64,000 nucleotides of DNA from Nissolia schottii (Eukaryota > Streptophyta > Magnoliopsida > Fabales > Fabaceae). Location of the stretch: contig QANU01110956.1 of the NCBI GenBank assembly GCA_003254905.1, positions 607,668 to 671,667 of the forward strand. The letters are read 5' to 3'. Below are positions 47,957 through 60,335 of this stretch, piece after piece. Each line of letters begins with the position of its first letter. Position 1 is the first letter of the stretch. Position numbers and translations under genes: made by a program. The notes beneath the pieces were generated by a model. It saw only the letters and a list, made by a program, of their open reading frames with translations. It ran no database searches and was not told the origin of the DNA.

Positions 47957-50625
47957 GCTATGGAAGAAGAGTTGCCAAAAATGGTGACACTGGGAAAAAT
48001 CTAAGACACGCTGAGAAAGAAGAGAGATACAGAGAATAAAAACGCGTTTTGTGTTAGGCGTGAGAGTATTTATGTTGGAAAAGTTATCAGCATTTTGCCT
48101 CTGTTACTTGGGCAAGTGAGTAAGGTGGCCAGAGAAAAACCACTTTTATGTGTGTCTGAAAGCGGGAAACTCATTTCAGAGGATTGGCATATCTCATTAA
48201 AAGAAGCCTGTGGGTTTGGTTTGGAGGGACCTACCTTTTGACTTGACCAATGTGTCTTGTCTGATGTCTCTTCGAAAACCGAGTGAGACAGTGTCATTAT
48301 GGTAAATCGGGAAATCTTGTTCCCCAAGTTAACTTAACGTTCTTAGGAATCTTCTTATGATCTGTTCAATATCATTTAAATTTTACTTAAATAGACTGTA
48401 GATATAATTCAGACTAAACCCTTAATTTGGTACCGATAAATTTTTACTCTTTAACAACAAAAATTTGATCAAAATCGTTCCTATAAAATACAAAACTAAG
48501 TGAGATTAGTTTGTTTATCACTTTTTCTAAAGATAATGCGACATATAACGAAGAGATTAATGTGACTAATTTTTTGTATTTTGCGGAGATAATTATGACA
48601 ACAAATTTTTACATAATTATGGAGATAATGCTAGTTTAGGACATCAAAATTGTAAGGTCAAGTCAATTTAGTCTCTAAACTTCAAAAACTAACTTTATAT
48701 TTTTTGAAATTGTTTGTTGAAAGTCAAATTAGTAATTCATATATTATTATTGTATTTTCATGTTTTTATTGATTTTTCACATTAAATGAAACTGTGATAA
48801 CAAATGAGATTGTATGGCACCACTAGAAGCTAAAGATGTAGTTGTGACAGTACTTAGAGTTACAAAATTTAGTTACTATTTTGGCTTCATTTGCAATCAT
48901 AAATGCTCTCACAACTTCATGTGTCGATTCAAATGTTGTCACAACTAATTTACAATCTCAGTTATTATCACAATCTCATTTAACGTGACAAATTACAAAA
49001 AATGTGACAATATAGTGATGATAATGTACAAAGAAACTAATCGGATCTAGAACTTGTAGTTTCACGGATTAAACATGTCATTTTTTGAATTTCAAAAATC
49101 AAAATGATTCAAACTTACTATTTTAATCCCCAAAATGAGTATTATCCTCGTAATTATATGACGCAAGTTATTACCATCAAAAAATGAGAAAGAGACTAAC
49201 AAGACTGATATTTACATTTTGAAGAGAAGATTTTGACCATTTTTTTTTACAAGAACGAAGTTAACCAAAATGAAGATATCTAAGAACAAATTTGAAAATT
49301 TTTCCTATAATTCACTAAATCAACTAGTTGTTGTAATATAGTGTGAAGTATTTTTTTTGTCACCTGGATAACCTGGGTTCAATCCCCAGCAAACGGCAAA
49401 TTTTACATTTTGTAGCTCCATTATTGATGAAGGAAAATTTTTGGTAAAGCCAATTTCACTCAATTTTTTTTGTTAGATTTAGCTAAATATTTATTAATTT
49501 ATATTTAAGTATTTTTTTCATATTTAAAATAAACATCATTTAAAATTAAAAAAATAAAAATTTCTAATTAAAATTTAAAATTAATTCTTTAACATAATTT
49601 TTTTAAATTCAAAATTTTGGGATTTTCTAATAACTAAAACAAATATTATTTATTTATTTTTAATAAAAATCATCTATAAACTTTATTATATTTTATTTAA
49701 AATTACTCTCATGCACACATATATATATATATATATATATAAATTTATCATTTGATTTTATGTTCAAATTTATTAGAAATGATGGTAAAAACACATCAAT
49801 ATAATTTTGTGTAATATACGAGATAATATATTAGTTAAAAATATAATAATGCACTTTTTTCAGGCTAATTGCATTTTCATTTGTTGGATAATAAAAAAAC
49901 ACATACATTCCCAAAGTATCATGAATGTAACACACATGAATATGCCAAACATAATGTTTGGTTCTAAGAATTAGTTTAGTCAGTTTTTCAAATTAGTAGA
50001 ATGAGATAATGTAGTTGTTAGAGGTAAAAAAATATGGAATCGGTTAAAACTCACTTTAATTTAATTTTCTAAACAAATTTTAGGATAAAATTAGCTCAAT
50101 TAAAAACTAATTTTGAATTATTTTGCTTGTTAACAAAAAACAAATTATTGAAAACCCGTCTCCATTGTACACATGAGATAAACAGATAGGATCATTATAT
50201 GGTGAAAAATGCATTTATTTTTCACTTGTGAGAATTTCAAATGATCCAACAACATAGTAACACGTATCCGATCAAAGAAATATAAAATTAATTGCTTATG
50301 CAGAGATTTGAAGGGTAATGTAGGCATTATCAAATTCTCTTTCTTTAAAAAAAAAATCTTAACCATATAATTAAATTGTTAAACTTCATCATGATCACTC
50401 TGGCGGCGCTGCTGCTTCTTCTCCCACCACTTTCACCACCACATGAGTATTCCATTGGCATTTTAATCAATTTATTTGAATGTAATTAGTAGTATTAATT
50501 TTTGTTAAACACGTGAATACGGTAGAATCTTGATGATGTAATTTGGAGAAAAAAGAATAGAGTCAAATTCTTGAATGAATTTAATTCATTGGGTTTTCAA
50601 ACAGGTTGAATGTGTTTTTCATACT
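47957..50625. other. SOG1-like upstream region and AT-rich spacer
   Basis: The first part, right of 47956, should hold the 5' leader and promoter of the SOG1-like gene, reading leftward. The remainder is AT-rich with an (AT)n tract near 49720-49741. No further gene was recognised. A tRNA-like scrap at 49370-49400 is discussed under rejected items. Confidence 0.4.
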
Positions 50626-50629
50626 TTTG

Positions 50630-50985
50630 AAGGAAAACCAACTAAACTATTCAAGTGTCCATCTGTTGATGTTATTATGATTCTACTTCCTGAATCAAAC
50701 CAATACCAATGATTCCACTGAATCAGCATCATCAATAACTATGAGATACATTTTTTTTTCTAACAAAGCCTAACTTAATCAAATTAATTCCTCTATCTTT
50801 AAATTCTCTATAATTCAAAATATCTTAAAGAGCTTCTTACAGCTGTACTAAGCCAAATCTTTTACTTGAATGTGCTCTAACATTTGCAATGAAGGCACTA
50901 GCCTCAAACTGATTGGCAATATGTTTTATAAACAGCTTTAGCAATAGCTGTGAGCAAGGCTTTGAGAAAAAAAGATAGAAGTCAT
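50630..50985 (-). pseudogene. NB-ARC pseudogene fragment B
   Basis: Nucleotide-level relative of 42786-43235 in the same orientation, sharing runs such as GATTCTACTTCCTGAATCAA and AGCTGTACTAAGCCAAATCT. More damaged: the RNBS-B segment and part of the P-loop region are lost. Its right flank (CATGAATAATGCTGGTAATA) also matches that of fragment A, so the duplicated block extends past the coding remnant. Confidence 0.68.
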
Positions 50986-51007
50986 GAATAATGCTGGTAA
51001 TATCTTA

Positions 51008-51186
51008 GGCAGCGTTTGGTTGAGACATGACCTAAAGTCAGAGACACAATTTTTTTTATATTTTCTATACTTTACTAAAATTAAAACACGAGACACAAAT
51101 TTAACTTAGTGGGACAAACTTTTTTTTTATTTTGGTGTCTCTATTATAGATCTTGTCTTTCTAACCATCTCCTACCAAAGGTTGCC
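51008..51186. mobile_element. Tourist-like MITE beside NB-ARC fragment B
   Basis: A 179-bp element beginning GGCAGCGTTTGGTTGAGAC, with the complement of its right end GGCAACCTTTGGTAGGAGA. Flanked by TTA at 51005-51007 and 51187-51189. Same family as 1108-1282. Confidence 0.75.
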
Positions 51187-51189
51187 TTA

Positions 51190-52080
51190 ATGTGCAAGCG
51201 TTCTTTAGTCGTTATAGTATCAGTAACAATCAGTGATAAACACTATAGCTAACACAGCTTGAACACAAGACTTAACATACATTCATGCATGGTACAACAA
51301 TATGAAACATCAAATACATTGCTTTCTTAATTATTGCTTGCCTACAGAGAATTATATGAGGGGTTATACTCTCCTAGTACTAACTCCTTCCTTGAATAAG
51401 CAAGATCTCTTGTACAAACCGATTCATCCTTGAAAGGAACACAATATTATTTTACAAATGCTTTTATAGGAAATTAAAATATATCTCAATCCAAAACAAA
51501 AAATAAACCCATAATAAATTATCCTTGTTTCAACTTCTATTCAAAACAAATATTTTTTCCCTAAGGCAAGAAGTAGCTTGGACAATTTGTCCTCTCAAGG
51601 AGTCGAACACAACTTTATGCGTTTACCGCAGTAAAACAGAATCAATTACTAGACTGTATAATCAATCAACTTCTATTATGAATAACACCTGATAATGCCA
51701 TAATAAACATTTTCATCCTTATCATTTTATTATTATCCATGCCACGTGTAATATAACATAAGGTAGAGAAGGCATTTGGATGGAACCTTAATTTACAATA
51801 TTACATCTTACAATATTACATCTCAGCAACCTTAACCCCAAAATTTTCTGGATATAAGTCAGATTTAAGTCAACATATATAGTGTTAAAAAGAGCATGCC
51901 ACTCTTGCTGAGAATCAAAGGTGCTTTCTTTGTTACCAATTGCTACTAAGCTCACTTACACTTATTTGATATAAGAGTTAACATTTTCTTACTTATTTAA
52001 GATTCTAGCTGTTACAATTGGTGCATGTGATTTTTATTTAGTTTACCTAACTGTGATCTGGGGTATGTCCGTTTGAGGCA
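51190..52080. other. Spacer and ATN1 3' flank
   Basis: AT-rich; should include the 3' untranslated region of the kinase gene. No other feature recognised. Confidence 0.4.
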
Positions 52081-54942
52081 TCAGTAACACTGGTTAAAGC
52101 AGAAGAAGAACCCTTTAGGCCTGTCTTCCATGCCGGCTTTTGGGGTTTCTCCGGAATCATCTCTTCCGGCCATCAAAGCACTTGTGCCAGGGGATTCAGG
52201 TGGCAATACAGCATTCTCAGATGACATCATTCGCAGAGGAACAACCGGCTCGTGTGGTGAAATGGTAGAGAGATACCGGAGGAGCATCTGTATGATTTGA
52301 CTGAAATTCGGGCGGTCATTTGGATCCTCCTTCCAACATGAAGTTACAATCATTGCTAAATCCTCCGGAAGGTCTTCAGCACTCGGCCTTGTATTCTGAA
52401 AACAAAAAAAATAATTTGTATGATCATCGTATCATAGGTAAAATCCAGTAATAACGGCAGCACATTCAGTGATAGACAGAAGTAAATGAGAATACGACAA
52501 CTAGAAAAAGTATAATAGCCCAACGGCATAACTTAAGAATTGCGGTCATTTGTGCGATATCGAATAAACATCAACAATCAAACTAAAGCAGCACCGGCAG
52601 AGCAATACTGGCAAAAAATAATGAAATGGTTCTTTGCTGAAAGTCTGATCATCAAAATGTTGCATATTTGCACACTGTTATCATACTTAGATGGAAATTC
52701 TCACACTTTTCAACTTTCAAGGGCAATGGTCAATTTTTCATCATGATAAATATACATATAATTTGGCAAACCAAAGTAGACCTTCAAATGAATTGGTTAA
52801 GCAGAATTGATTATATAGTAAGAGTCAAATTGTCATCTACCTTAAAAGCGGCTGCATATGCTGCCTGTAGATTCGACATGCCTTCAAACGGCAACTTGTT
52901 ATGGATGAGCTCCCACAATACAATTGCAAAGCTGTAAGCATCCACCTTATGGTTGTAATGCTTCTTCTCTCCTTGTCTTAGAGTGACAGTGCTGTAAAGC
53001 TGCCACCAAACATGAAAGTAATGATAAGCTGCCTAATACACATTAATAACAGTTCAAAGTTTTCAAGAGTTAATCAGTACTTCTGGAGCCATCCAACGAT
53101 ATGTCCCGGTTTCAGCAGTCATCATCTCTGTTAAGGACTCTTCTCTGGCCAGACCAAAATCAGCAAGTTTAACTGTTCTATGATCTGCTGTTAAGATCAA
53201 GTTATCTGGGAAGGACAGAAGAAACAAGTTTTTAGAATTATGCTTGATCTTTGATGTATACATGAGAGTATTATCAATAGTACGTTCAATAGAAGCTTTG
53301 TTTCTCACGTCAGATAGCTGCTATCATCTCAAACTCAATGGCCAAGAATGTCCAGCACAATATTAAAATTACAACATTTTTATACTATTTTTTTCTCCTT
53401 GCAGAAGGATCATAGTGGCCACAAAACATAAGGTACCATTTATCACCAACCCCTAGCATGTAATAATACGACAACAACTAAGCATTGTCCCACTAGGTGG
53501 AGTTGGCTACATGAATCAAATGACGTCATAGTGTTCTGTCATGGACCATGTTTACATTCAAGTCATTAATCTCTAAATCTCTTCTAATAGTTTCCTCTAT
53601 GATTTTTCTAGGTCTCTCTCTACCTCTAACTAATAGACTACCCATCATTTGATTTACTCTTTTTAATGGGGCTTCTTTAGGTATTTTCCTCACATGTACA
53701 AACTCCAAATCACCTAAGGCGAGATTCTACCATCTTTTCCCAATAGATGCTACCCCAACTTTCTCTCTTATGCATCCATTTCTAATCCTATCTTGTCTAG
53801 TATGTCCACTCATCTAACACAACATCCTCAGTTCAGCAATATGGATGCAAAATTCCACAAAACTACAGCTTAGTCACATCACTCTCATTTCCATTAACTG
53901 CTACCAGCTTATACTCAATGAAACTAATAAGTTCAACATTCATAAAGCATACCGGGTTTAAGGTCACGGTGAATGATCCCATGGGAGTGTAAGCATTCCA
54001 TTGCTCGAGCAATATCAAGAGCGAATCCAACCGCTACACGCATATCCAAACACTCTGGCCGAATGCTCAAGAGGTATTTGCGCAATGTTCCACCTGATAG
54101 AAGTTCAGTTACTATAACCATAACAGGTTCTTTGCAGGCCCCAATAAACTGGCATCAAACAAAAAGCATAACCTTTTGTGAGACAGATTATTTTCCCTAG
54201 TTAATCAATACAACCACGGTTAAAGTACCTGATCTAATAATCTTAGTCTATTTCCAATTCTATTTAAGATTTGAAAACTTAACAAACAAATATACTGTTT
54301 CAAATATGGAAAAACAACCTTAACAAGATTTTTGTGCTGAACTTTCGATAACATAGCAATCTCTCTGCCAAACCGAGCCTCTCTTCTTGAAATCTCTTCT
54401 GGGGTTTCACCCTTGTTGATAATCTTAACAGCAACATTCTGGTTTTTATATCTGCAATCAGAAAAAATCCAACAATAACAAGTCAACATCCACAAGCCAT
54501 CAAATGATCCTATCTAATAGATGCAGAATGTGCATTTGTGCAAACAGATTATGCACAACAAACTGTTCACTGTGAAATTGGATACAAATCTAGATAAAAA
54601 AAGTAGAACCAAAAAGGAAAGCAGATAAGTACTGGCATAAAAACCAAAACAAACTTTGCATAAATCTTTAAACAAAAATGGAAATTTTTATGATACAAGG
54701 GTTCAAAAACCAAAATTGATTTTAAAAAAGAAAACTATTAATAAAACCCAAAAAAGAAAATAATAATAATAAAAAAAAAATAAAAAAAAAAGGAAAACAT
54801 GGTTGACTTACTTTCCTTCATAGACTTTGGCATGAGCACCTTCCCCAATTTTAGGGCCAACAAAGAGTTGTTTTGGATCTATAAGCCACTTGGCATCTAA
54901 ATTGAACTCCCCGACTGAGTGAACCTCATTCCCAGAACCCAT
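52081..54942 (-). CDS. ATN1: Raf-like MAPKKK-type protein kinase, ATN1-like
   Basis: Group C Raf-like protein kinase, predicted cytosolic, Ser/Thr specificity or dual; substrates not known from sequence. Coding exons on the minus strand: 54942-54812, 54451-54319, 54148-53953, 53205-53081, 52999-52841 and 52395-52081, in consistent phase, 352 aa. Landmarks: Gly-rich loop [12 protein letters not shown] (32-43), catalytic Lys 53 (VAVK), HRDLKP with Asp 150, DFG at 169-171, [10 protein letters not shown] ending at Glu 195. The kinase domain fills most of the protein; the tail has [18 protein letters not shown] and ends FFFCFNQCY, a Cys-containing end that could be lipid-modified (inference). All catalytic residues are present, so it should be active. 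The intron 53206-53952 contains a LINE fragment. Its position two genes from the CFM9-like gene matches Arabidopsis At3g27560 (ATN1, from memory). Confidence 0.92.
53445..53840 (-). mobile_element. LINE 3' fragment in an ATN1 intron
   Basis: Minus-strand translation gives broken pieces [40 protein letters not shown] and [10 protein letters not shown]. This is the conserved end of plant LINE reverse transcriptase polyproteins (GHTR-D-IRN--I--KVGVA, RGR-RPKK). It has in-frame stops and lacks the catalytic reverse transcriptase part. It lies in the intron between the HRDLKP and DFG exons, in the same orientation as the kinase. Confidence 0.7.
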
Positions 54943-57900
54943 TTCTATTTTTCCCTCTCAAACAAGTTGTGGAAGCTGAACTACTACCTAAGCAAGTAGC
55001 ACCAAAACTCTTTAGAGCATGCCCTTTCTCTTCTCTGCATCACACAACAACACCACCACCACCACAAGGAACCACACCAATACCCACTTAACTGAAACAC
55101 TGAATCACAGAGCTACATGGAAGCAGAGACAAGATAAGGGGAAAGGTATGGTTCATCTTCTTTTTTTTTTCACCCCAACTCAGACTTATCCCCAAAATCA
55201 CGCTTATGGGCCAATAAATAATTCAAAAAAAAAAAACACAACCAAAATTTTAAAAATTCAATTTTTGCCTTTGTTTAGGAGGCAAAGAATAAAAACCCAC
55301 ATGTTCAAAGACACTCACCAACAAACCCAGCACATTAAAACAAAAAAAAATTCACCAAAGATCCAAAACAATAGGGTCTGTCAGCAACGCCAAAAAAAAA
55401 AGTCTTTTTTAAGAGATAAGGGGGGAGCTTGAATGGAAGGGTTGAAAATGGGGGAAGATCGGAGAGAAAATGAACGACCCAGATTGAGAGATGGAGAGAA
55501 GAAGGTGGTGGAAGAGTGAAAGATAATATCTTTAATTAAATTGAAAAGAAAGAAAGAAATCTGCTATGCTATGCCTACGCGTATTGCATTGAATTGAATT
55601 CCCTCTCTCTCTCTCTCTCTCTGTCTCTTGCTTTGTTGCAGCTGGTAAAGTAAAGTAAAGCCGCGGAAGGAATGGAGTCCTTGTCAGAAAAACAGTGTTT
55701 TTTCAGTCTACTTTCTTTATTATTAGTGGGTTTTTGGGTTTTGTTTTTTGGTTTTTCTAATTGAAAATAATGGCAGTGATGATAAAATAAAACAACAATA
55801 TTTTTTTTTTCCTAATCAGTGTCGTGTAGTGTTAACCATTAAAATTTCAAACTTAGAAATAAAACTCCCTTTTAATCTTCTAAATTATATTCATTTATTC
55901 GGTAAGTTATCCGGTGTGCACTCTAAAAAGTAATACTTTCAATGTGCACTTCACTTTCATGCATCATGGACCGTTTAATTTTTTTCACATTTCATCTAAT
56001 GAGTATAGTATGGCATAGTTTTATGGTGTGCAGTGGTGCAAGTGCGCCAATCGATTCCATGAAGGGAGTTAGTTAAATGTAAAATGCATATAGTAGTGAA
56101 ATGACGATCTTGGACTGTCTCTCAGATCTCTCACTCTCTCTTTGGACCATCTCTCAAATTTCTCTCTCTCTCTCCGTTCTCTCTCTTTGGCTATTGGCAC
56201 CATCCCTCCTCTATCTCCTCTGATTACACTCCCTCAAGTTCTTTCACTCAATCTCTTTCTCTCTCTCAATCTGTTTCTCCTCTCCTCACCTTGGATCTAT
56301 ATGCATGTATGTGTGGTGAGGGGAAAAGGTTTGGTTTCTGTTTCCTCTCGATCTCTCTTTGTTTACTCCCTCTCACGGATCTGCGTATGTGTGTGGTGTG
56401 TGAGAAAGATGATGGTGATTTTGGGTTTCTTGCTCTGTTTTTCTCTTTGTAGGTGCGTGTAGTGACCATAGGTGGTGATAGGGTTACATGTTTGATGGTG
56501 GTGGCGGAGTGGTGACCTCGGGTGGCTTTGGAGGGTTGCTAATTCGGTGGCTAGGGACTGTGGTGGTGGTGTTGTGTTTTAGGTTTGATCTTGTGGTGGT
56601 TCTGGTGATTGAGGTTGTTGTTTCTGTTTTTATTCCTTCGCAGGTGGTCGTGGAATGTGGTGGTTGATGGTGGCGGATTTTCTGTTTTCTATTTCCTCTC
56701 GCTTTCTACAATCATGTCACCATCACCTGTTGCCTCTTGCCCCACCAGTTGTCCCAACGCAAGGCCCTTTGCCCAGCGGCGTTGCCTCGTCCACCTCCAT
56801 CATACTACCCCTTACCTTCTGTCATCATCAAGCGTTTGTTTTGCCTCATTCCCACAACATTTCATCATACTTTGTTCCATGAACTTCCCACAATTCCAAA
56901 TCTGAAAGTGATGAATATGATTAGGCAAGTTAAGATTTAGACAAGTCCAAATCCTAAAGAAAACTAACCCAACATCATTTTCTTCTTTGCTCAATTTCAA
57001 GTTTTGATTTTTTATTCATTTTCCCCCTTTTTATTTCTTCCACCCTCCTCCTTAATCCACTTAGATTTGTCACCACCAAGTATTTGAGTGGCCACCTCCA
57101 AGCAAAACCACCTTTCAATTTTTTTGAGATGAATAAATTTGACTAACTATTGCAAGAGTAAAGCGACAGAGAGGAGAAGAAGTGTAAAAGGGTGAAGAAA
57201 GAGACGTGCAGAGAGGAGAGAGATGAAAATTTGATTTCAAATGAAGGGTGAAATAGAAATTTTTTAATTATAACAAATAAAATTTAAAAAGAAAAAACTT
57301 GTTTTACTTGCAATAATCGATTTTTTAGGATGAACATTAATGGTGCCTTGATTTTAGGTGTCTAGCGGAAACTTACCCATTTATCCACTTTCATCTTTTT
57401 TTTACAAAGTTTAATTTAATCTTTTATTTATAAATTGTCAATCACTTTCATCTTTTATTAGTTTTTTAATTATTCTTATAAAACTGTGATAGGTGGTGTT
57501 AACATAACCCTTGATTGACCAAAGTAACATTGTTTTGACAAGAAATTGTTTTTTGAATTTTAGTCTAACGTAATGGGTTTGTCCAAAATAGATAACTAAA
57601 TATTATAAGAAAAATTATTAAAATGACGTCATTTTAGTTCCTTTAACAGTCACATCAGTGTCATTAACCGTCACGTTAACATCTTTTGATAGTGAATGAA
57701 ATAGAGGACTAATTAAATACTAAAGTGACTAAAGTTTAATAGATAACCAAGTTAAATAATTGAGTATAATTAGATAACAAAAAAGAGAACCAAGTTGAGC
57801 TTTCTAAAAATTAGATGATCAAAGTGAATAATTGAGTATAATTAGAGAACCAAAAAAGATTTTATAATTAGAGAATTGTAAACCTTAATAAAAGGTTTGT

Positions 57901-59718
57901 TGATGAACCTAATCACTTTAGTCTTCCGTTAATTCGTTAATTAGAGAACCCTAACTCTAATCTTTAAAACCATTTAAGTTTTTAACTTGTCAAATGTATT
58001 AAAATTAAAAATTTATTAATAAAATATTCATCGAGATAAAAGGATTTTTTTAATGAAATTACATCAAATTTTATTATCAAGAACTCAATTAATTTCACAT
58101 AATCAAATTGAAGGAATTTAAGTCACTTAAGTATATAATTATAGGTTTGGTTTCAAGATACATGTGTGTGAACAAAATATAAGTAAAGAATTTTGCTAAT
58201 TAATATATAAAAAATATTGGTTAAAGAAGTTAAAATAGTAAGTTATAAGTGAATATTTGATATTCTCTGTCAATATAATTTTTTTTACACAATTATTTAA
58301 TCAATTTATTTTATATACATAATTTTTTTTAATGAAAAGAAAGAATGAATTGTTTTTTGTTATATGCCAAAATTTAATTGAATATTATTTTACACTAACA
58401 ATAAATGCCAAATATTCTCATATTGCAGTGCATGTATTGCCATTAAAGCCTTCGACTTTTACTTTTTCAATAAATTACTATTTTTTAATTACTTTCTCAG
58501 CTGAGGCAACTTGTTAGCTTTTCCTAATTGATAAACTAAGGGATGGCCTTGGAGATATAAAATTAGATAGCAGTATTTGACTAAAGAATGATGATGTTTG
58601 ATTTATGGAAGTGGCTGTCGGTGTGATCAATTTTATTCTTAAGTTAAATTTACATTTCCAGCGTAAAACAAGATCAAAGGGGCAGCTTAATCACTCACTT
58701 CGTTAGCTTATGCCTTTTACAAGAAAAAACAAATTTTTATATTTTAATAGTTAGTTTTGAATTATTATTTTTCTTTAACTAGTAAGTCCCTACGAAATTC
58801 AGATAAAGCTGTTTTCGTGCACAAGTGCGAACCATCGTCTTTAAGAGTTTTCTCTTTCTTCTATTTTAATCTCACCTAATTGCTTTTGAATCCAATCAAC
58901 TTCTTACTTATGTGCTACCGTGTAGCCTTTCGTTAAAATTTCGTCGCACTAAATAATAGGACTCACTACTTATAAAATTTTATTTGATAAAAATGATATA
59001 GGAGTGACAATAAATTTTCTTTAAAAGTTTAAAAAGAATATATCTTAAAATTATGTGAACTAAAGATTGAATTTAGTCTCCGAATTATTTTTATTATGAT
59101 GATGATAAGTATATATCATATCTAAATTATTTTATATATTTTTTACTTAAAAAATTAATTGAATGGTATTTTATAAAACAATTTGAAGTTAACTATTTTT
59201 GTTAAGTTGTTTAATATTATTGTTGTTTTGTTACTTGATGATTTGATGCATTAATAATTCAACTTTGTAATAATTAAAATCAATTAAAATAAGAGAGAGT
59301 ATTTTAAAGAAATTAGTAAATAATTTTTTTTAAAAGGGAGTTACTATAGATAAGATGAAGTGGCCTTGGAAGAAAGTTTGGAATGAGGGTAGTTTAAGAA
59401 ATTAGTGTAAAAAAGTTAATAGTAAAAAGGTGGATAGATAAATGGAAGGGCTAGCCTCACCCCTTGTATAAATATAGTTTTTTATATAAAAATTTGTAAT
59501 TGAGTGTTTACATGTCACAAAAATATTTAAATAGATCTATTTGTAAGTTCTAACACTTTGATAAACGATATAGCCATTAACATGTTTTATGGACATTATA
59601 GTTCTATTAAGAAAAATCTTAGGATTTTGAGTAAGCTCAATTAGATTAAATAAATCTATTTGTAAGAAATGTTGTATTTGTTGACTTGTGATTTTAGGAC
59701 CTTAGTTAGATTAATGCT
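54943..59718. other. ATN1 upstream region and long spacer
   Basis: The part right of 54942 should be the kinase 5' leader and promoter, with a (CT)n tract at about 55598-55622. From 56100 to 57250 the DNA is pyrimidine-rich and then G- and C-richer than its surroundings, with open frames that show no domain; this block may be a repeat. From 57250 to 59718 it is AT-rich, with a short repeated motif AATTGAGTATAATTAGA near 57760-57850. No gene was recognised. Confidence 0.4.
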
Positions 59719-59873
59719 CGGTAACGAAGTGAAATTCTAATAGATGAATTATGGAAATAATAGAGTAATGTTGTGTATTTTCTGCATTTGTGATGGAAAA
59801 CCTCCGTAGGAAGGAGATGGCTAGAGAAGAAATCCTAGAGAGAGACGTAGGATTGGCCAATTATAATTTTCCA
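59719..59873 (-). repeat. 3' LTR of the gag-only element
   Basis: Shares long runs with 61762-61906, such as AGATGAATTATGGAAATAAT and GTGTATTTTCTGCATTTGTG. The plus-strand right edge (TTTTCCA, then CCCCCC) is set by the polypurine tract; the left edge is approximate. Confidence 0.68.
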
Positions 59874-60335
59874 CCCCCCATGTATTGCCCTTCTGCCCCT
59901 ATTTATACTAATATTGGTCTCTACTAATTGGACCAATTTCTATTTGGGCCTTTATTTATTTAGGTTCTTTACAATACCCTATTCTTTAAAAATGGACCTT
60001 GTCCTTTGGGTCTAAAAAAAGTTCCTCCAAGATCCCATTGCATAAATTGTAAATTGCTAAAATTAATTGTGCCAACTTTGAGAAATTTCAGAAAAATATT
60101 TGTGATGGTAATAGCCCACTTCATGTCACTCCCGTCCAACAAGGTCCAAATTTGGATTGGGCTTGGCGCACCAATTTCAGCTACAGCCCAATGTGCTCTA
60201 AGGGAACCCTAGGACCTTCCTGCTGCCATTGTGCCCACTTTGTTGTTGGCTGCAGATTTCCAGAAGCTTCGGTCTTCTCCCCTTTCACTGGCATTGGCAC
60301 CATGGCAGCCACCAGCACCCTCGCGTTCTCGCTAG

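Noticed and set aside
48400..49320. Possible larger transposon with repeated TGACTAA/CTCATT phrases
   Set aside because: I could not find matching ends, a target duplication or coding sequence.
49370..49400. tRNA-like GGTTCAATCCCCAGC
   Set aside because: Only a B-box-like piece is present. No acceptor stem or A box could be paired, so neither a tRNA gene nor a SINE is supported.
56142..56940. Overlapping open frames of 60-106 codons
   Set aside because: They translate CT-rich and GC-richer low-complexity DNA, with Ser/Leu runs and no domain; open by composition.
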